NCBI GenBank assembly: GCA_050011895.1
Contig: JBEKIF010000101.1
Location: 1-22,591 of the forward strand
Reading direction: 5' to 3'
Origin: DATBGO01 sp050011895
Lineage (GTDB): Bacteria; Actinomycetota; Actinomycetes; Streptosporangiales; Streptosporangiaceae
Length of the DNA stretch: 22,591 bases
Of the stretch, positions 13,804-20,558 are shown piece by piece (the stretch's first letter is position 1; each line of letters begins with the position of its first letter). The notes under the pieces were generated by a model. That model ran no database searches and was not told the DNA's origin. It saw only the letters and a list, made by a program, of their open reading frames with translations. Both the position numbers and the translations under genes were made by a program.

Positions 13804-14765
13804 CCGCGATGACAGGCAGCGAGCGGGGCAGCGCGGGATGGTCAGCTGCGATGGATCCCTCGGCGGGCGCGCTGGCCAAGGCCGCGACCCTGATCGAGGC
13901 GCTGCCCTGGCTTGAGCAGTTTCACGGCCGCACGGTAGTGATCAAGTTCGGCGGGCATGCCATGGCCGATCCCGAGCTGTGCTTCGCGTTCGCCCAGGAC
14001 ATTGTGTTCCTGCGGTATGCCGGGCTGCGCCCGGTTGTGGTGCATGGCGGAGGGCCGCAGATTGATGTGCATCTCGACAGGCTGGGCGTGCCTAGCACGT
14101 TCCGGGCCGGGCTGCGGGTCACCACGCAGGAGATCATGGACGTGGTCAGGATGGTGCTCACCGGGTCGGTGAACAGGGACCTGGTGGGCCTGATCAACCG
14201 GCACGGGCCGTTCGCGGTGGGGATGTCGGGTGAGGACGCCAACCTGCTCACGGCTGCGCAGGCACAGGCCACGGTGGATGGCGAGGCCATCGACCTCGGT
14301 CAGGTCGGCCGGATCGAGTCAGTCGATCCTGGTGCGCTGCGGGCGCTGATCGCCGATGGCCGGATCCCGGTCATCTCGAGCGTCGCTCGAGGCGACGCAG
14401 GCGAGATCTACAACGTCAACGCGGATACGGCGGCCGGCGCCATCGCCGTCGCGCTGGCCGCGGCGAAGCTGATCCTGCTCACCGACGTGGCCGGCCTGTA
14501 TGCGCAATGGCCGCCGTCCGGCGGCGCCGACCCGGATAGCCCGGGCCAGGTCATCAGCAAGCTCAGCGTGTCGGCGCTGACCGCGATGCTGCCGGGGCTC
14601 ACCCAGGGCATGATTCCGAAGATGGAAGCCTGCCTCGAAGCCGTGCTCGGCGGCGTGCCGCAGGCGCACGTGCTGGACGGGCGGCTCCCGCACGCGGTCT
14701 TGCTGGAGATCTTTACCGACTCAGGGATCGGCACGATGGTGCTGCCCGATGAGGCGGCGCCATGA
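13800..14765 (+). CDS. argB: Acetylglutamate kinase
   Basis: 321 residues from GTG 13800 (overlapping the argJ stop) to TGA 14765; ATG 13851 is an alternative start. It phosphorylates N-acetylglutamate, usually the feedback-controlled step. Seen: VVIKFGGHAM (Lys49), VVVHGGGPQI (81-88), LVGLINRHG, MSGEDANLLTA, YNVNADTAAGAIA, LILLTDVAGL and LTQGMIPKMEACLEAV. An N-terminal segment before the kinase fold (ALAKAATLIEALPWLEQFHGR) matches the extra helix that marks arginine-sensitive hexameric enzymes, so feedback inhibition by arginine is expected. His replaces the more usual Asn in the FGGNAM segment. A 30-codon ORF starts on its stop codon (ATGA). Confidence 0.96.
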   Translation: MTAMTGSERGSAGWSAAMDPSAGALAKAATLIEALPWLEQFHGRTVVIKFGGHAMADPELCFAFAQDIVFLRYAGLRPVVVHGGGPQIDVHLDRLGVPSTFRAGLRVTTQEIMDVVRMVLTGSVNRDLVGLINRHGPFAVGMSGEDANLLTAAQAQATVDGEAIDLGQVGRIESVDPGALRALIADGRIPVISSVARGDAGEIYNVNADTAAGAIAVALAAAKLILLTDVAGLYAQWPPSGGADPDSPGQVISKLSVSALTAMLPGLTQGMIPKMEACLEAVLGGVPQAHVLDGRLPHAVLLEIFTDSGIGTMVLPDEAAP

Positions 14766-14854
14766 GCCCGTACTGCAGCGTCACGACTGTTCCCCGATAT
14801 CTGCCGGAAAGTCGCCACGATCAGCTCCGTCAGCCAGGCTGGAGGACGGCATGA
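14762..14854 (+). CDS. 30-residue ORF bridging argB and argD (possible coupling ORF)
   Basis: ATG 14762 overlaps the argB stop (ATGA) and TGA 14852-14854 overlaps the argD ATG (ATGA), so the 85-bp gap is spanned exactly by one open frame. The predicted peptide starts MSPYCSVTTVPRYLPE and ends RQPGWRTA; it has no domain I recognise. Its third codon positions are visibly less G/C-rich than the flanking genes, which argues against a conserved protein and for a translational relay or chance. The argD ribosome site GGAGG (14841-14845) lies inside it. Confidence 0.3.
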   Translation: MSPYCSVTTVPRYLPESRHDQLRQPGWRTA

Positions 14855-16131
14855 GCATCACCGAGCAGCTGCAGGCCAGGTTCGCGGGGGCGCTGATGCC
14901 GAACTACGGCATCCCGCCGGTCGCCCTGGTCCGGGGCGAGGGCTGCCGGGTCTGGGACGCCGACGGCCGCGAGTACACCGACTTGCTCGCGGGCATCGCC
15001 GTCAGTGCCCTCGGGCACGCCCATCCGGCGATCGTCGGTGCGGTGACGCGTCAGGTACAGAGCATTGCGCACACCTCCAACCTGGCCCTGCACGAGGGCG
15101 AGATCGTCCTGGCGGAGCGGCTGCTGCTGCTGCTCGGCGGCGGCGGGGCCGGCCCCAGGAGTGTCGGCGGGAGCAGCGGCGGCCCGGCGGCAGTGGGGCG
15201 CGTGTTCTTCGCGAACTCCGGCGCCGAGGCCAACGAGGCCGCCATCAAGCTGGTGCGCCGCCGCCAGGGCAGCTCGCGCCCCGTGATCGTGGCTGCGGAG
15301 GGCGGATTCCACGGACGGACCATGGGAGCGCTCGCGGTTACCGGCAAGAGCTCCATCAGGGAACCGTTTGGCCCGTTCGGTCTTGAGGTTAGGTTCGTGC
15401 CCTTCGGCGACGCCGACGCACTGCGCTCGGCCGTCGGGCCTGACTGCGCCGCCGTTTTCCTCGAGCCATGCCTGGGCGAGGGCGGCGTGGTGCCCGCCCC
15501 GCCCGGCTATCTGCGCGCCGCCCGCGAAGCCTGCGACGGCGCGGGCGCGCTGCTGGTGGTCGACGAGATCCAAAGTGGCGTGGGGCGCACCGGCGCCTGG
15601 TTCGCGCATCAGGCGGAAGGGATCACGCCTGACGTGATCACGCTGGCCAAGGGGCTTGGCGGCGGGCTGCCGATCGGCGCCTGCATCGGACTCGGCGACT
15701 GCGGCAGCGTGCTGGGCAAGGGCGACCACGGCAGCACGTTCGGCGGCAACCCGGTCGCCTGCGCCGCGGCGCTCGCGGTGCTGGACACGATCGAAAGGGA
15801 CGGGCTGCTCGGCCAGGCGGAGCGGGTCGGCAGCCAGCTGTCCGCGGGAATCACGGCGGCCGGGCACCAGCTCGTGGCTGGCGTGCGCGGCCGCGGGCTA
15901 TGGCTGGCGATTGTGCTGGCCGGGCCCATCGCGGCCGACGTCGAAGCCGCGTGCCGCACCGCCGGGTACCTGGTCAACACGGTCCAGCCCGATGCCATCA
16001 GGCTCGCTCCGCCGCTGATCCTCAGCCCTGCCGAGGCGGCGGCGTTCATCCGCGAACTGCCTGCCATTCTCGACGGCGTGCCCGCGCACGCGCTCCGGCC
16101 GGGTGGGCCGGTACGGGCGAGGCTGTCATGA
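14851..16131 (+). CDS. argD: Acetylornithine aminotransferase
   Basis: 426 residues, ATG 14851 with GGAGG five bases upstream, to TGA 16131; the longer frame from 14749 would overlap argB and is not conserved. PLP enzyme converting N-acetylglutamate semialdehyde to N-acetylornithine. Seen: PNYGIPPVALVRGEG, LLAGIAVSALGHAHP, FFANSGAEANEAAIKL, GGFHGRTMGALAVTGK, VVDEIQSGVGRTG (Asp238), TLAKGLGGGLPIGACI with PLP-binding Lys267, and STFGGNPVACAAALAVLD. A Gly/Ser/Pro-rich insertion of about 20 residues (96-115), before RVFFANSGAE, is absent from typical family members and probably forms a loop. The stop overlaps the argR start (ATGA). Confidence 0.96.
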   Translation: MSITEQLQARFAGALMPNYGIPPVALVRGEGCRVWDADGREYTDLLAGIAVSALGHAHPAIVGAVTRQVQSIAHTSNLALHEGEIVLAERLLLLLGGGGAGPRSVGGSSGGPAAVGRVFFANSGAEANEAAIKLVRRRQGSSRPVIVAAEGGFHGRTMGALAVTGKSSIREPFGPFGLEVRFVPFGDADALRSAVGPDCAAVFLEPCLGEGGVVPAPPGYLRAAREACDGAGALLVVDEIQSGVGRTGAWFAHQAEGITPDVITLAKGLGGGLPIGACIGLGDCGSVLGKGDHGSTFGGNPVACAAALAVLDTIERDGLLGQAERVGSQLSAGITAAGHQLVAGVRGRGLWLAIVLAGPIAADVEAACRTAGYLVNTVQPDAIRLAPPLILSPAEAAAFIRELPAILDGVPAHALRPGGPVRARLS

Positions 16132-16982
16132 CGGCGGTCAGCCCGGTGACCAAGGCGGCGCGGCATGCGCAGATCGCTGCGATCCTCGCGCACGCCGACC
16201 AGCCGGTGCGCTCCCAGGACGAACTCGCAGAGCGGCTGGCGCAGCGCGGGGCACGGGTCACCCAGGCGACGCTCTCCCGCGATCTTGAGGAACTCGGGGC
16301 GGTGCGGCTCCGCGGTCCCGACGGCGTCCTGGTGTACGCGCTGCCTGGCGAGCCTGGTGGCCCTGGCTCGCGGCCGGGGGGACTGCCTCAGGGGGTGGAC
16401 CTGGGCAATGCCAGGCACGCCATGGATCCCAGCCGCGGCGCCGATGCCGGGGGCGGCGTGGGTGCCGATCATGGCGGTGGTCCCGATCATGGCGGTGGTG
16501 CCGGTCATGGCGACACTATCGGTGACCAGATAGGCGGCCGCCCAGGTGATGGTGCCGCTGACGGTGCCGGTAACCGTGCCGGGGCCGGCCACGGCGACGC
16601 CTTCGGTGCGAGGGCGTGGCCGGGAGCCCTCCCGAACCTGGCCGCTGAGCCGCCGGGCCGCCTGGCGCGGGTCGCGGGCGAGCTTCTCCTCGCCGCCGAG
16701 GCCAGCGCCAACCTCGTGGTGGTGCGCACGCCAGCCGGCGCGGCGCAGTTCCTCGCCTCAGTGCTCGATCACGCGAGCCTGCCGGCCGTGCTCGGAACGG
16801 TGGCAGGCGATGACACCGTCCTGGTCATCTCACGGGACCCGGCAGGCGGCGATGACCTGGCCCGCGATCTGCTCGGCCTGGCGGAGCGGCGCGGCCTGGC
16901 GGAGCGGCGCGGCCGTCGGGCCGCCGCCGCCGCGCCCGAACACGAACTTCATACTGGCAGCCCCCAACGGAGGAAATCATGA
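16128..16982 (+). CDS. argR: Arginine repressor ArgR with a long Gly/Asp/His-rich interdomain insert
   Basis: 284 residues from ATG 16128 (overlapping the argD stop) to TGA 16982; usual ArgR is about 150-175. N-terminal winged helix about 8-72 with recognition region VTQATLSRDLEELGAV (44-59) and VYALPGE. C-terminal oligomerisation/arginine-binding domain about 178-250: GRLARVAGELLLAAEASANLVVVRTPAGAAQFLASVLD, then GTVAGDDTVLV (223-233) with the Asp228-Asp229 pair that contacts arginine. In between lie about 100 residues (75-176) rich in Gly, Asp, Ala and His, with DHGGGPDHGGGAGHGD at 114-129 encoded by 18-bp tandem units. Both functional domains look intact, so it should still bind ARG boxes with arginine as co-repressor. 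A second 18-bp repeat near the end encodes GLAERR twice, followed by a basic tail. Confidence 0.93.
   Translation: MTAVSPVTKAARHAQIAAILAHADQPVRSQDELAERLAQRGARVTQATLSRDLEELGAVRLRGPDGVLVYALPGEPGGPGSRPGGLPQGVDLGNARHAMDPSRGADAGGGVGADHGGGPDHGGGAGHGDTIGDQIGGRPGDGAADGAGNRAGAGHGDAFGARAWPGALPNLAAEPPGRLARVAGELLLAAEASANLVVVRTPAGAAQFLASVLDHASLPAVLGTVAGDDTVLVISRDPAGGDDLARDLLGLAERRGLAERRGRRAAAAAPEHELHTGSPQRRKS
16465..16512 (+). repeat. 18-bp tandem repeats encoding the His/Gly segment of ArgR
   Basis: GATCATGGCGGTGGT-type units start at about 16468 and 16486, nearly identical over 18 bp, and a third partial unit (GGTCATGGCGAC) follows. They encode DHGGGP, DHGGGA and GHGD in frame. This is the likely slippage source of the insert. 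Confidence 0.8.
16876..16911 (+). repeat. 18-bp perfect duplication near the argR 3' end
   Basis: The 18-bp unit CTGGCGGAGCGGCGCGGC occurs twice back to back and encodes LAERRG-LAERRG at the end of the C-terminal domain (residues about 251-262). It lengthens the final helix region in frame. Confidence 0.85.
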
Positions 16983-18205
16983 CGCAGCGCGTTGTACTCG
17001 CCTACTCAGGCGGCCTGGACACGTCCGTGGCCATCGGCTGGATCGCGGAACGGACCGGCGCGGAGGTCATCGCCCTGGCTATCGACGTCGGCCAGGGCGG
17101 CGAGGACCTGGATGTCATCCGCAAGCGGGCCCTGGACTGCGGCGCCGCCCACTCGGTCGTGGTCGACGCGCGGGACGAATTCGCGGCCGGCTACTGCCTG
17201 CCCGCGCTGCGCGCCAACGGCCTGTACATGGACCGCTATCCGCTCGTCTCGGCGCTGTCGCGGCCGCTGATCGCCACCCACCTGGCCCGGGTGGCGCGCG
17301 AGCGGGGTGCCGGGCTTGTCGCGCACGGCTGTACCGGCAAAGGCAACGACCAGGTGCGGTTCGAGGTGGGCCTGGCCAGCCTCGCACCGGAGGTGGCCGT
17401 GCTGGCGCCGGTCCGTGACTCCGGCATGACCAGGGACAAGGCAATCGCCTTCGCCGCCGAGAAGGGCCTGCCGATCAACGTCACGTCCAGGTCGCCGTAC
17501 TCGATCGATCAGAACCTCTGGGGCCGCAGTTGCGAAACGGGGCACCTGGAGGACATCTGGGAGGCCCCGCACGACGACGTTTACGGCTACACCGAGGATC
17601 CAGGGCAGCCGCGTGAACCCGACGATGTCATCATCGGCTTCACCGACGGGCTGCCGGTTTCGATCGACTCACGGCCGCTGACGCCGCTGCAGATCATCAC
17701 CGAGCTGAACGCGCGCGCGGGGGCGCACGGAGTCGGCAGGATCGACATGGTCGAGGACCGGCTGATCGGGATCAAGAGCAGGGAGATCTACGAGGCGCCC
17801 GGTGCGATCGCGCTGATCACCGCGCACCAGGAACTCGAGAGCGTGTGCATGGAGCGCGATCTGGCCAGGTTCAAGCGCCAGGCCGAGCAGCGCTGGACCG
17901 AGCTGGTCTACGACGGGCTCTGGTTCTCGCCGCTGCGGCGGGCCCTTGACGCGTTCATGGCGGACGCATCGCGTCATGTCAGCGGCGAAGTCAGGCTCAG
18001 GCTGCAGGGTGGCAGGGCAGTGGTCACCGGGCGGCGCAGCGCGGCCGCGCTCTATGACTACGGGCTGGCCACTTACGACACCGGCGACAAGTTCGACCAG
18101 GCGCTGGCCAAGGGCTTCGTGGAGCTGTGGGGGCTGCCCAGCAAGATCGCGGCGGGCCGTGATCGCGAGGCTGACCGCAAGGCGGCCAGCGGGACCCCGG
18201 CGTAG
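16979..18205 (+). CDS. argG: Argininosuccinate synthase
   Basis: 408 residues, ATG 16979 overlapping the argR stop (ATGA), with GGAGG (16969-16973) just upstream, to TAG 18205; normal length. It joins citrulline and aspartate using ATP. Seen: the PP-loop AYSGGLDTSVAIGW (residues 8-21), AIDVGQGGEDLD, ANGLYMDRYPLVSALSRPLIA, HGCTGKGNDQVRFE, SPYSIDQNLWGRSCE, LEDIWEAP, GRIDMVEDRLIGIKSREIYEAPGA and the late YDYGLATYD. No defects. It lies after argR rather than beside argF; citrulline must come from an ornithine carbamoyltransferase encoded elsewhere. The 86-bp gap to argH holds a long stem-loop. Confidence 0.97.
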   Translation: MTQRVVLAYSGGLDTSVAIGWIAERTGAEVIALAIDVGQGGEDLDVIRKRALDCGAAHSVVVDARDEFAAGYCLPALRANGLYMDRYPLVSALSRPLIATHLARVARERGAGLVAHGCTGKGNDQVRFEVGLASLAPEVAVLAPVRDSGMTRDKAIAFAAEKGLPINVTSRSPYSIDQNLWGRSCETGHLEDIWEAPHDDVYGYTEDPGQPREPDDVIIGFTDGLPVSIDSRPLTPLQIITELNARAGAHGVGRIDMVEDRLIGIKSREIYEAPGAIALITAHQELESVCMERDLARFKRQAEQRWTELVYDGLWFSPLRRALDAFMADASRHVSGEVRLRLQGGRAVVTGRRSAAALYDYGLATYDTGDKFDQALAKGFVELWGLPSKIAAGRDREADRKAASGTPA

Positions 18206-18217
18206 CGCTAGCCTTTT

Positions 18218-18276
18218 TCCTTGATCGTGGTTGTTCGGCGGGGTTATGGCTCCCCCCGGATAGCTACGATCAAGGA
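18218..18276 (+). other. Long stem-loop in the argG-argH spacer
   Basis: The segment 18218-18243 pairs with 18251-18276 around the loop TTATGGC: 26 facing positions with only one mismatch (C18239/C18255). The outer 11 pairs (TCCTTGATCGT / ACGATCAAGGA) are perfect. Five pairs are G-U (18229/18265, 18231/18263, 18233/18261, 18235/18259, 18243/18251); these hold in + strand RNA but become A/C mismatches on the other strand. It follows CCTTTTT and ends five bases before the argH ribosome site GGAGGAG (18281-18287). No U-tract follows, so it is not a normal terminator on either strand. It could be a processing/stability element, translational control element or a palindromic interspersed repeat. 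Confidence 0.85.
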
Positions 18277-18291
18277 CCATGGAGGAGCGTT

Positions 18292-19713
18292 GTGGTTGAC
18301 GACGAAGCTGGGGCGCCGGTCCGGCTGTGGGGCGGCCGGTTCGGGTCGGGACCCGCGGAGGCGCTGGCGCGGCTGTCGGTCAGCGTCCAGTTCGACTGGC
18401 GGCTGGCTCCCTATGACCTGGCCGCCTCCGGCGCGCACGCACGCGTGCTGAACAAGGCCGGCCTGCTTGACGACGCCGAGCTCGCCCGGCTGCTCGCCGC
18501 CGTCGACGACCTCGCGCAAGCCTGCCGGACCGGCGGGTTCCGGCCCTCCGCGACCGACGAGGACGTCCATACCGCGCTGGAGCGGGGGCTGCTTGAGCGG
18601 ACCGGAACCCTCGGCGGACGGCTGCGGGCCGGCCGCAGCAGGAACGACCAGGTCGCCACTGACCTGCGGCTGTACCTGCGCGATCACGCCCGGCTGATCG
18701 CGAGCAGGCTGGCCGAGCTCCAGGCTGCGCTGATGGGCCAGGCGGAGCGGCACCTGGACACCCCGGTGCCAGGAATGACCCATCTGCAGCACGCTCAGCC
18801 GGTGCTGTTGGCCCACCAGCTGCTCGCGCACGTACAGGCGTTCGCCAGGGACGCCGGGCGGCTGCGGGACTGGGACAAGCGGGCGGCGGTCTGCCCGCTC
18901 GGATCTGGCGCGCTGGCAGGTTCCTCGCTGCCGCTTGACCCGGAGGCGGTCGCTGCCGAGCTCGGCTTCGACTCGGCGGCGCCCAATTCGATGGACGCGG
19001 TCAGCGACCGGGACTTCGCCGCGGAATTCTGCTTCGCCGCGGCGCTGCTCGGCGTGCACCTGTCCAGGCTGGGCGAGGAGATCGTGCTCTGGTCCTCGCA
19101 CGAGTTCGGCTGGGCCGAGATCGACGACGCCTACGCGACCGGATCCTCGATCATGCCGCAGAAGAAGAACCCCGACGTCGCGGAGCTGGCCCGCGGCAAG
19201 GCGGGGCGCCTGATCGGCGGCCTGACCGGGCTGCTGACGACGCTCAAGGGGCTTCCGCTGACCTACAACCGCGACCTGCAGGAGGATAAGGAACCGGTCT
19301 TCGACGCGGTGGACACGCTGCTGCTGGTGCTGCCGGCCATGGCCGGCCTGGTGGGCACCTTGCGTTTCCATGCTGAACGGATGGCGCAGGGTGCTGCCGC
19401 CGGCCACGCGCTCGCTACCGACCTTGCTGAGTACCTGGTCCGGCGCGGGGTCCCGTTCCGCGAGGCACACGAGGTGGTGGGCCACCTCGTCGTCTGGTGC
19501 CAGGTCAACGACTGCGAACTGGCCGACGTGAGCGACGCCGACCTGGCCAAGGTGTCAGCGCACCTGACACCGGACGTGCGGGAAGTGCTCACCGTTCAAG
19601 GCGCGCTGGCGGCGCGCTCCGGATTCGGCGGCACCGCCCCGGCCCGGGTGGCCGAGCAGCTGGCCGAGCTGCGTTCCCGGGTCGACCAGGACGCGGCATG
19701 GGCCGCGGGCTGA
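18292..19713 (+). CDS. argH: Argininosuccinate lyase
   Basis: 473 residues, GTG 18292 with GGAGGAG four bases upstream, to TGA 19713; family length about 460-470. Last step of arginine synthesis: cleaves argininosuccinate to arginine and fumarate, as a homotetramer. Seen: LWGGRFGSGPAEALARLSVSVQFDWRL, DEDVHTALERGL, RLRAGRSRNDQVATDLRL (111-128), VPGMTHLQHAQPVLL with catalytic His164, NSMDAVSDRDF, the fumarase-superfamily signature GSSIMPQKKNPDVAEL (284-299) carrying the catalytic Ser, TYNRDLQEDKEPVFD and the C-terminal GGTAP. Intact. The next gene starts 16 bp before its stop. Confidence 0.97.
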   Translation: MVDDEAGAPVRLWGGRFGSGPAEALARLSVSVQFDWRLAPYDLAASGAHARVLNKAGLLDDAELARLLAAVDDLAQACRTGGFRPSATDEDVHTALERGLLERTGTLGGRLRAGRSRNDQVATDLRLYLRDHARLIASRLAELQAALMGQAERHLDTPVPGMTHLQHAQPVLLAHQLLAHVQAFARDAGRLRDWDKRAAVCPLGSGALAGSSLPLDPEAVAAELGFDSAAPNSMDAVSDRDFAAEFCFAAALLGVHLSRLGEEIVLWSSHEFGWAEIDDAYATGSSIMPQKKNPDVAELARGKAGRLIGGLTGLLTTLKGLPLTYNRDLQEDKEPVFDAVDTLLLVLPAMAGLVGTLRFHAERMAQGAAAGHALATDLAEYLVRRGVPFREAHEVVGHLVVWCQVNDCELADVSDADLAKVSAHLTPDVREVLTVQGALAARSGFGGTAPARVAEQLAELRSRVDQDAAWAAG

Positions 19714-20558
19714 CCGAATCCGGGCTGCCCGGGTCCGGATCGGCCGGGCGCGGCTCTGGGCCGGCCGGGCGCGGCTCAGGGCTCGCCGGAGCCAGACCGG
19801 CCGGGCCCGGTTCCGGGCAGTTGCTGACCCGGGAGTTCTTCGCCAGGCCAGCGCCTGAGGTGGCTCCGGACCTGCTCGGCTGCGTGCTCTCGCACGAGAC
19901 AGCCGACGGGCTTGTCGCGGTAACCATCGTCGAGGTGGAGGCCTATGCGGGGGCGAGCGATCCTGCCTCGCACGCGTATCGGGGCCGGACCGCCCGTAAT
20001 GCGGTGATGTTCGGCCCGCCAGGCCATGCGTACGTTTACTTCACCTACGGCATGCACTTTTGCGTCAACCTGGTCTGCCAGCCTGACGGCGACGCCTCCG
20101 CGGTCCTGCTCCGGGCGGGGCGGGTCATCGAGGGCGCAGCGCTGGCGGCTGCCCGGCGATCCGGGCGTACCACTGCCCCTGAGTCCGGTGCCGCCGCGGT
20201 ACGGAGTGCCCGTCAGCGCATCCGCGAGATAGATCTGGCGCGCGGCCCGGCCCGGCTCTGCCAGGCGCTCGGCATTGACCGCTCGCTGGACGGGGCCGAC
20301 GTCTGTGATCCGGCCTCCGTCCTGCGCGTCCTGCCACCCGGCGGGCGGCCGTTCCCATCGGCGAGACTGTCGTCTTCCGGCGGCCCGGGCATCAGCTGCG
20401 GCCCGCGGGTCGGGGTGAGCCGGGCGGCAGAAGTGGCCTGGCGGTTCTGGATCAGCGGCGAGCCTGCTGTGTCGCCCTACCGGGCCAGCGTGCCGCGGCA
20501 TGCCCGGGCGAAACCGGTTTCCCGCCGCCCTCAAGAAGATGGGACGATGCCCCGGTGA
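19698..20558 (+). CDS. 3-methyladenine DNA glycosylase (AAG/MPG family)
   Basis: 286 residues from ATG 19698, inside the end of argH, to TGA 20558. Removes 3-methyladenine and other alkylated purines from DNA. Seen: LLTREFFARPAPEVAPDLLGCVL, VEVEAYAGASDPASHAYRGRTARNAVMFGPPGHAYVYFTYGMHFCVNLVC with Glu81 as the probable catalytic acid (Glu125 in human AAG), ARGPARLCQALGID, and CGPRVGVSRAAEVAWRFW. The first 40 residues are a Gly/Ser/Arg repeat (GRGSGPAGRGSGLAG) from a 21-bp duplication at 19741-19782; a shorter start near TTG 19821 would remove it and leave a typical glycosylase. Middle and C-terminal loops are also longer than usual. Its stop overlaps the tyrS start (GTGA). Confidence 0.93.
   Translation: MGRGLTESGLPGSGSAGRGSGPAGRGSGLAGARPAGPGSGQLLTREFFARPAPEVAPDLLGCVLSHETADGLVAVTIVEVEAYAGASDPASHAYRGRTARNAVMFGPPGHAYVYFTYGMHFCVNLVCQPDGDASAVLLRAGRVIEGAALAAARRSGRTTAPESGAAAVRSARQRIREIDLARGPARLCQALGIDRSLDGADVCDPASVLRVLPPGGRPFPSARLSSSGGPGISCGPRVGVSRAAEVAWRFWISGEPAVSPYRASVPRHARAKPVSRRPQEDGTMPR
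19741..19782 (+). repeat. 21-bp duplication in the glycosylase N-terminal extension
   Basis: The unit beginning CGGCCGGGCGCGGCTC occurs at 19741 and again at 19762 (nearly identical over 21 bp) and encodes the repeated AGRGSGP/AGRGSGL. Confidence 0.75.

Noticed and set aside
15609..16592. Minus-strand frame of 327 codons opposite argD/argR, with Thr/Ala/Gly/Met-rich repeats
   Set aside because: The repeats are simply the complement of the ArgR insert; no start context or family motif.
18221..18250. Promoter for argH (TTGATC ... TATGGC)
   Set aside because: The -10 does not fit TANNNT and both elements lie in the long stem-loop, which explains them better.
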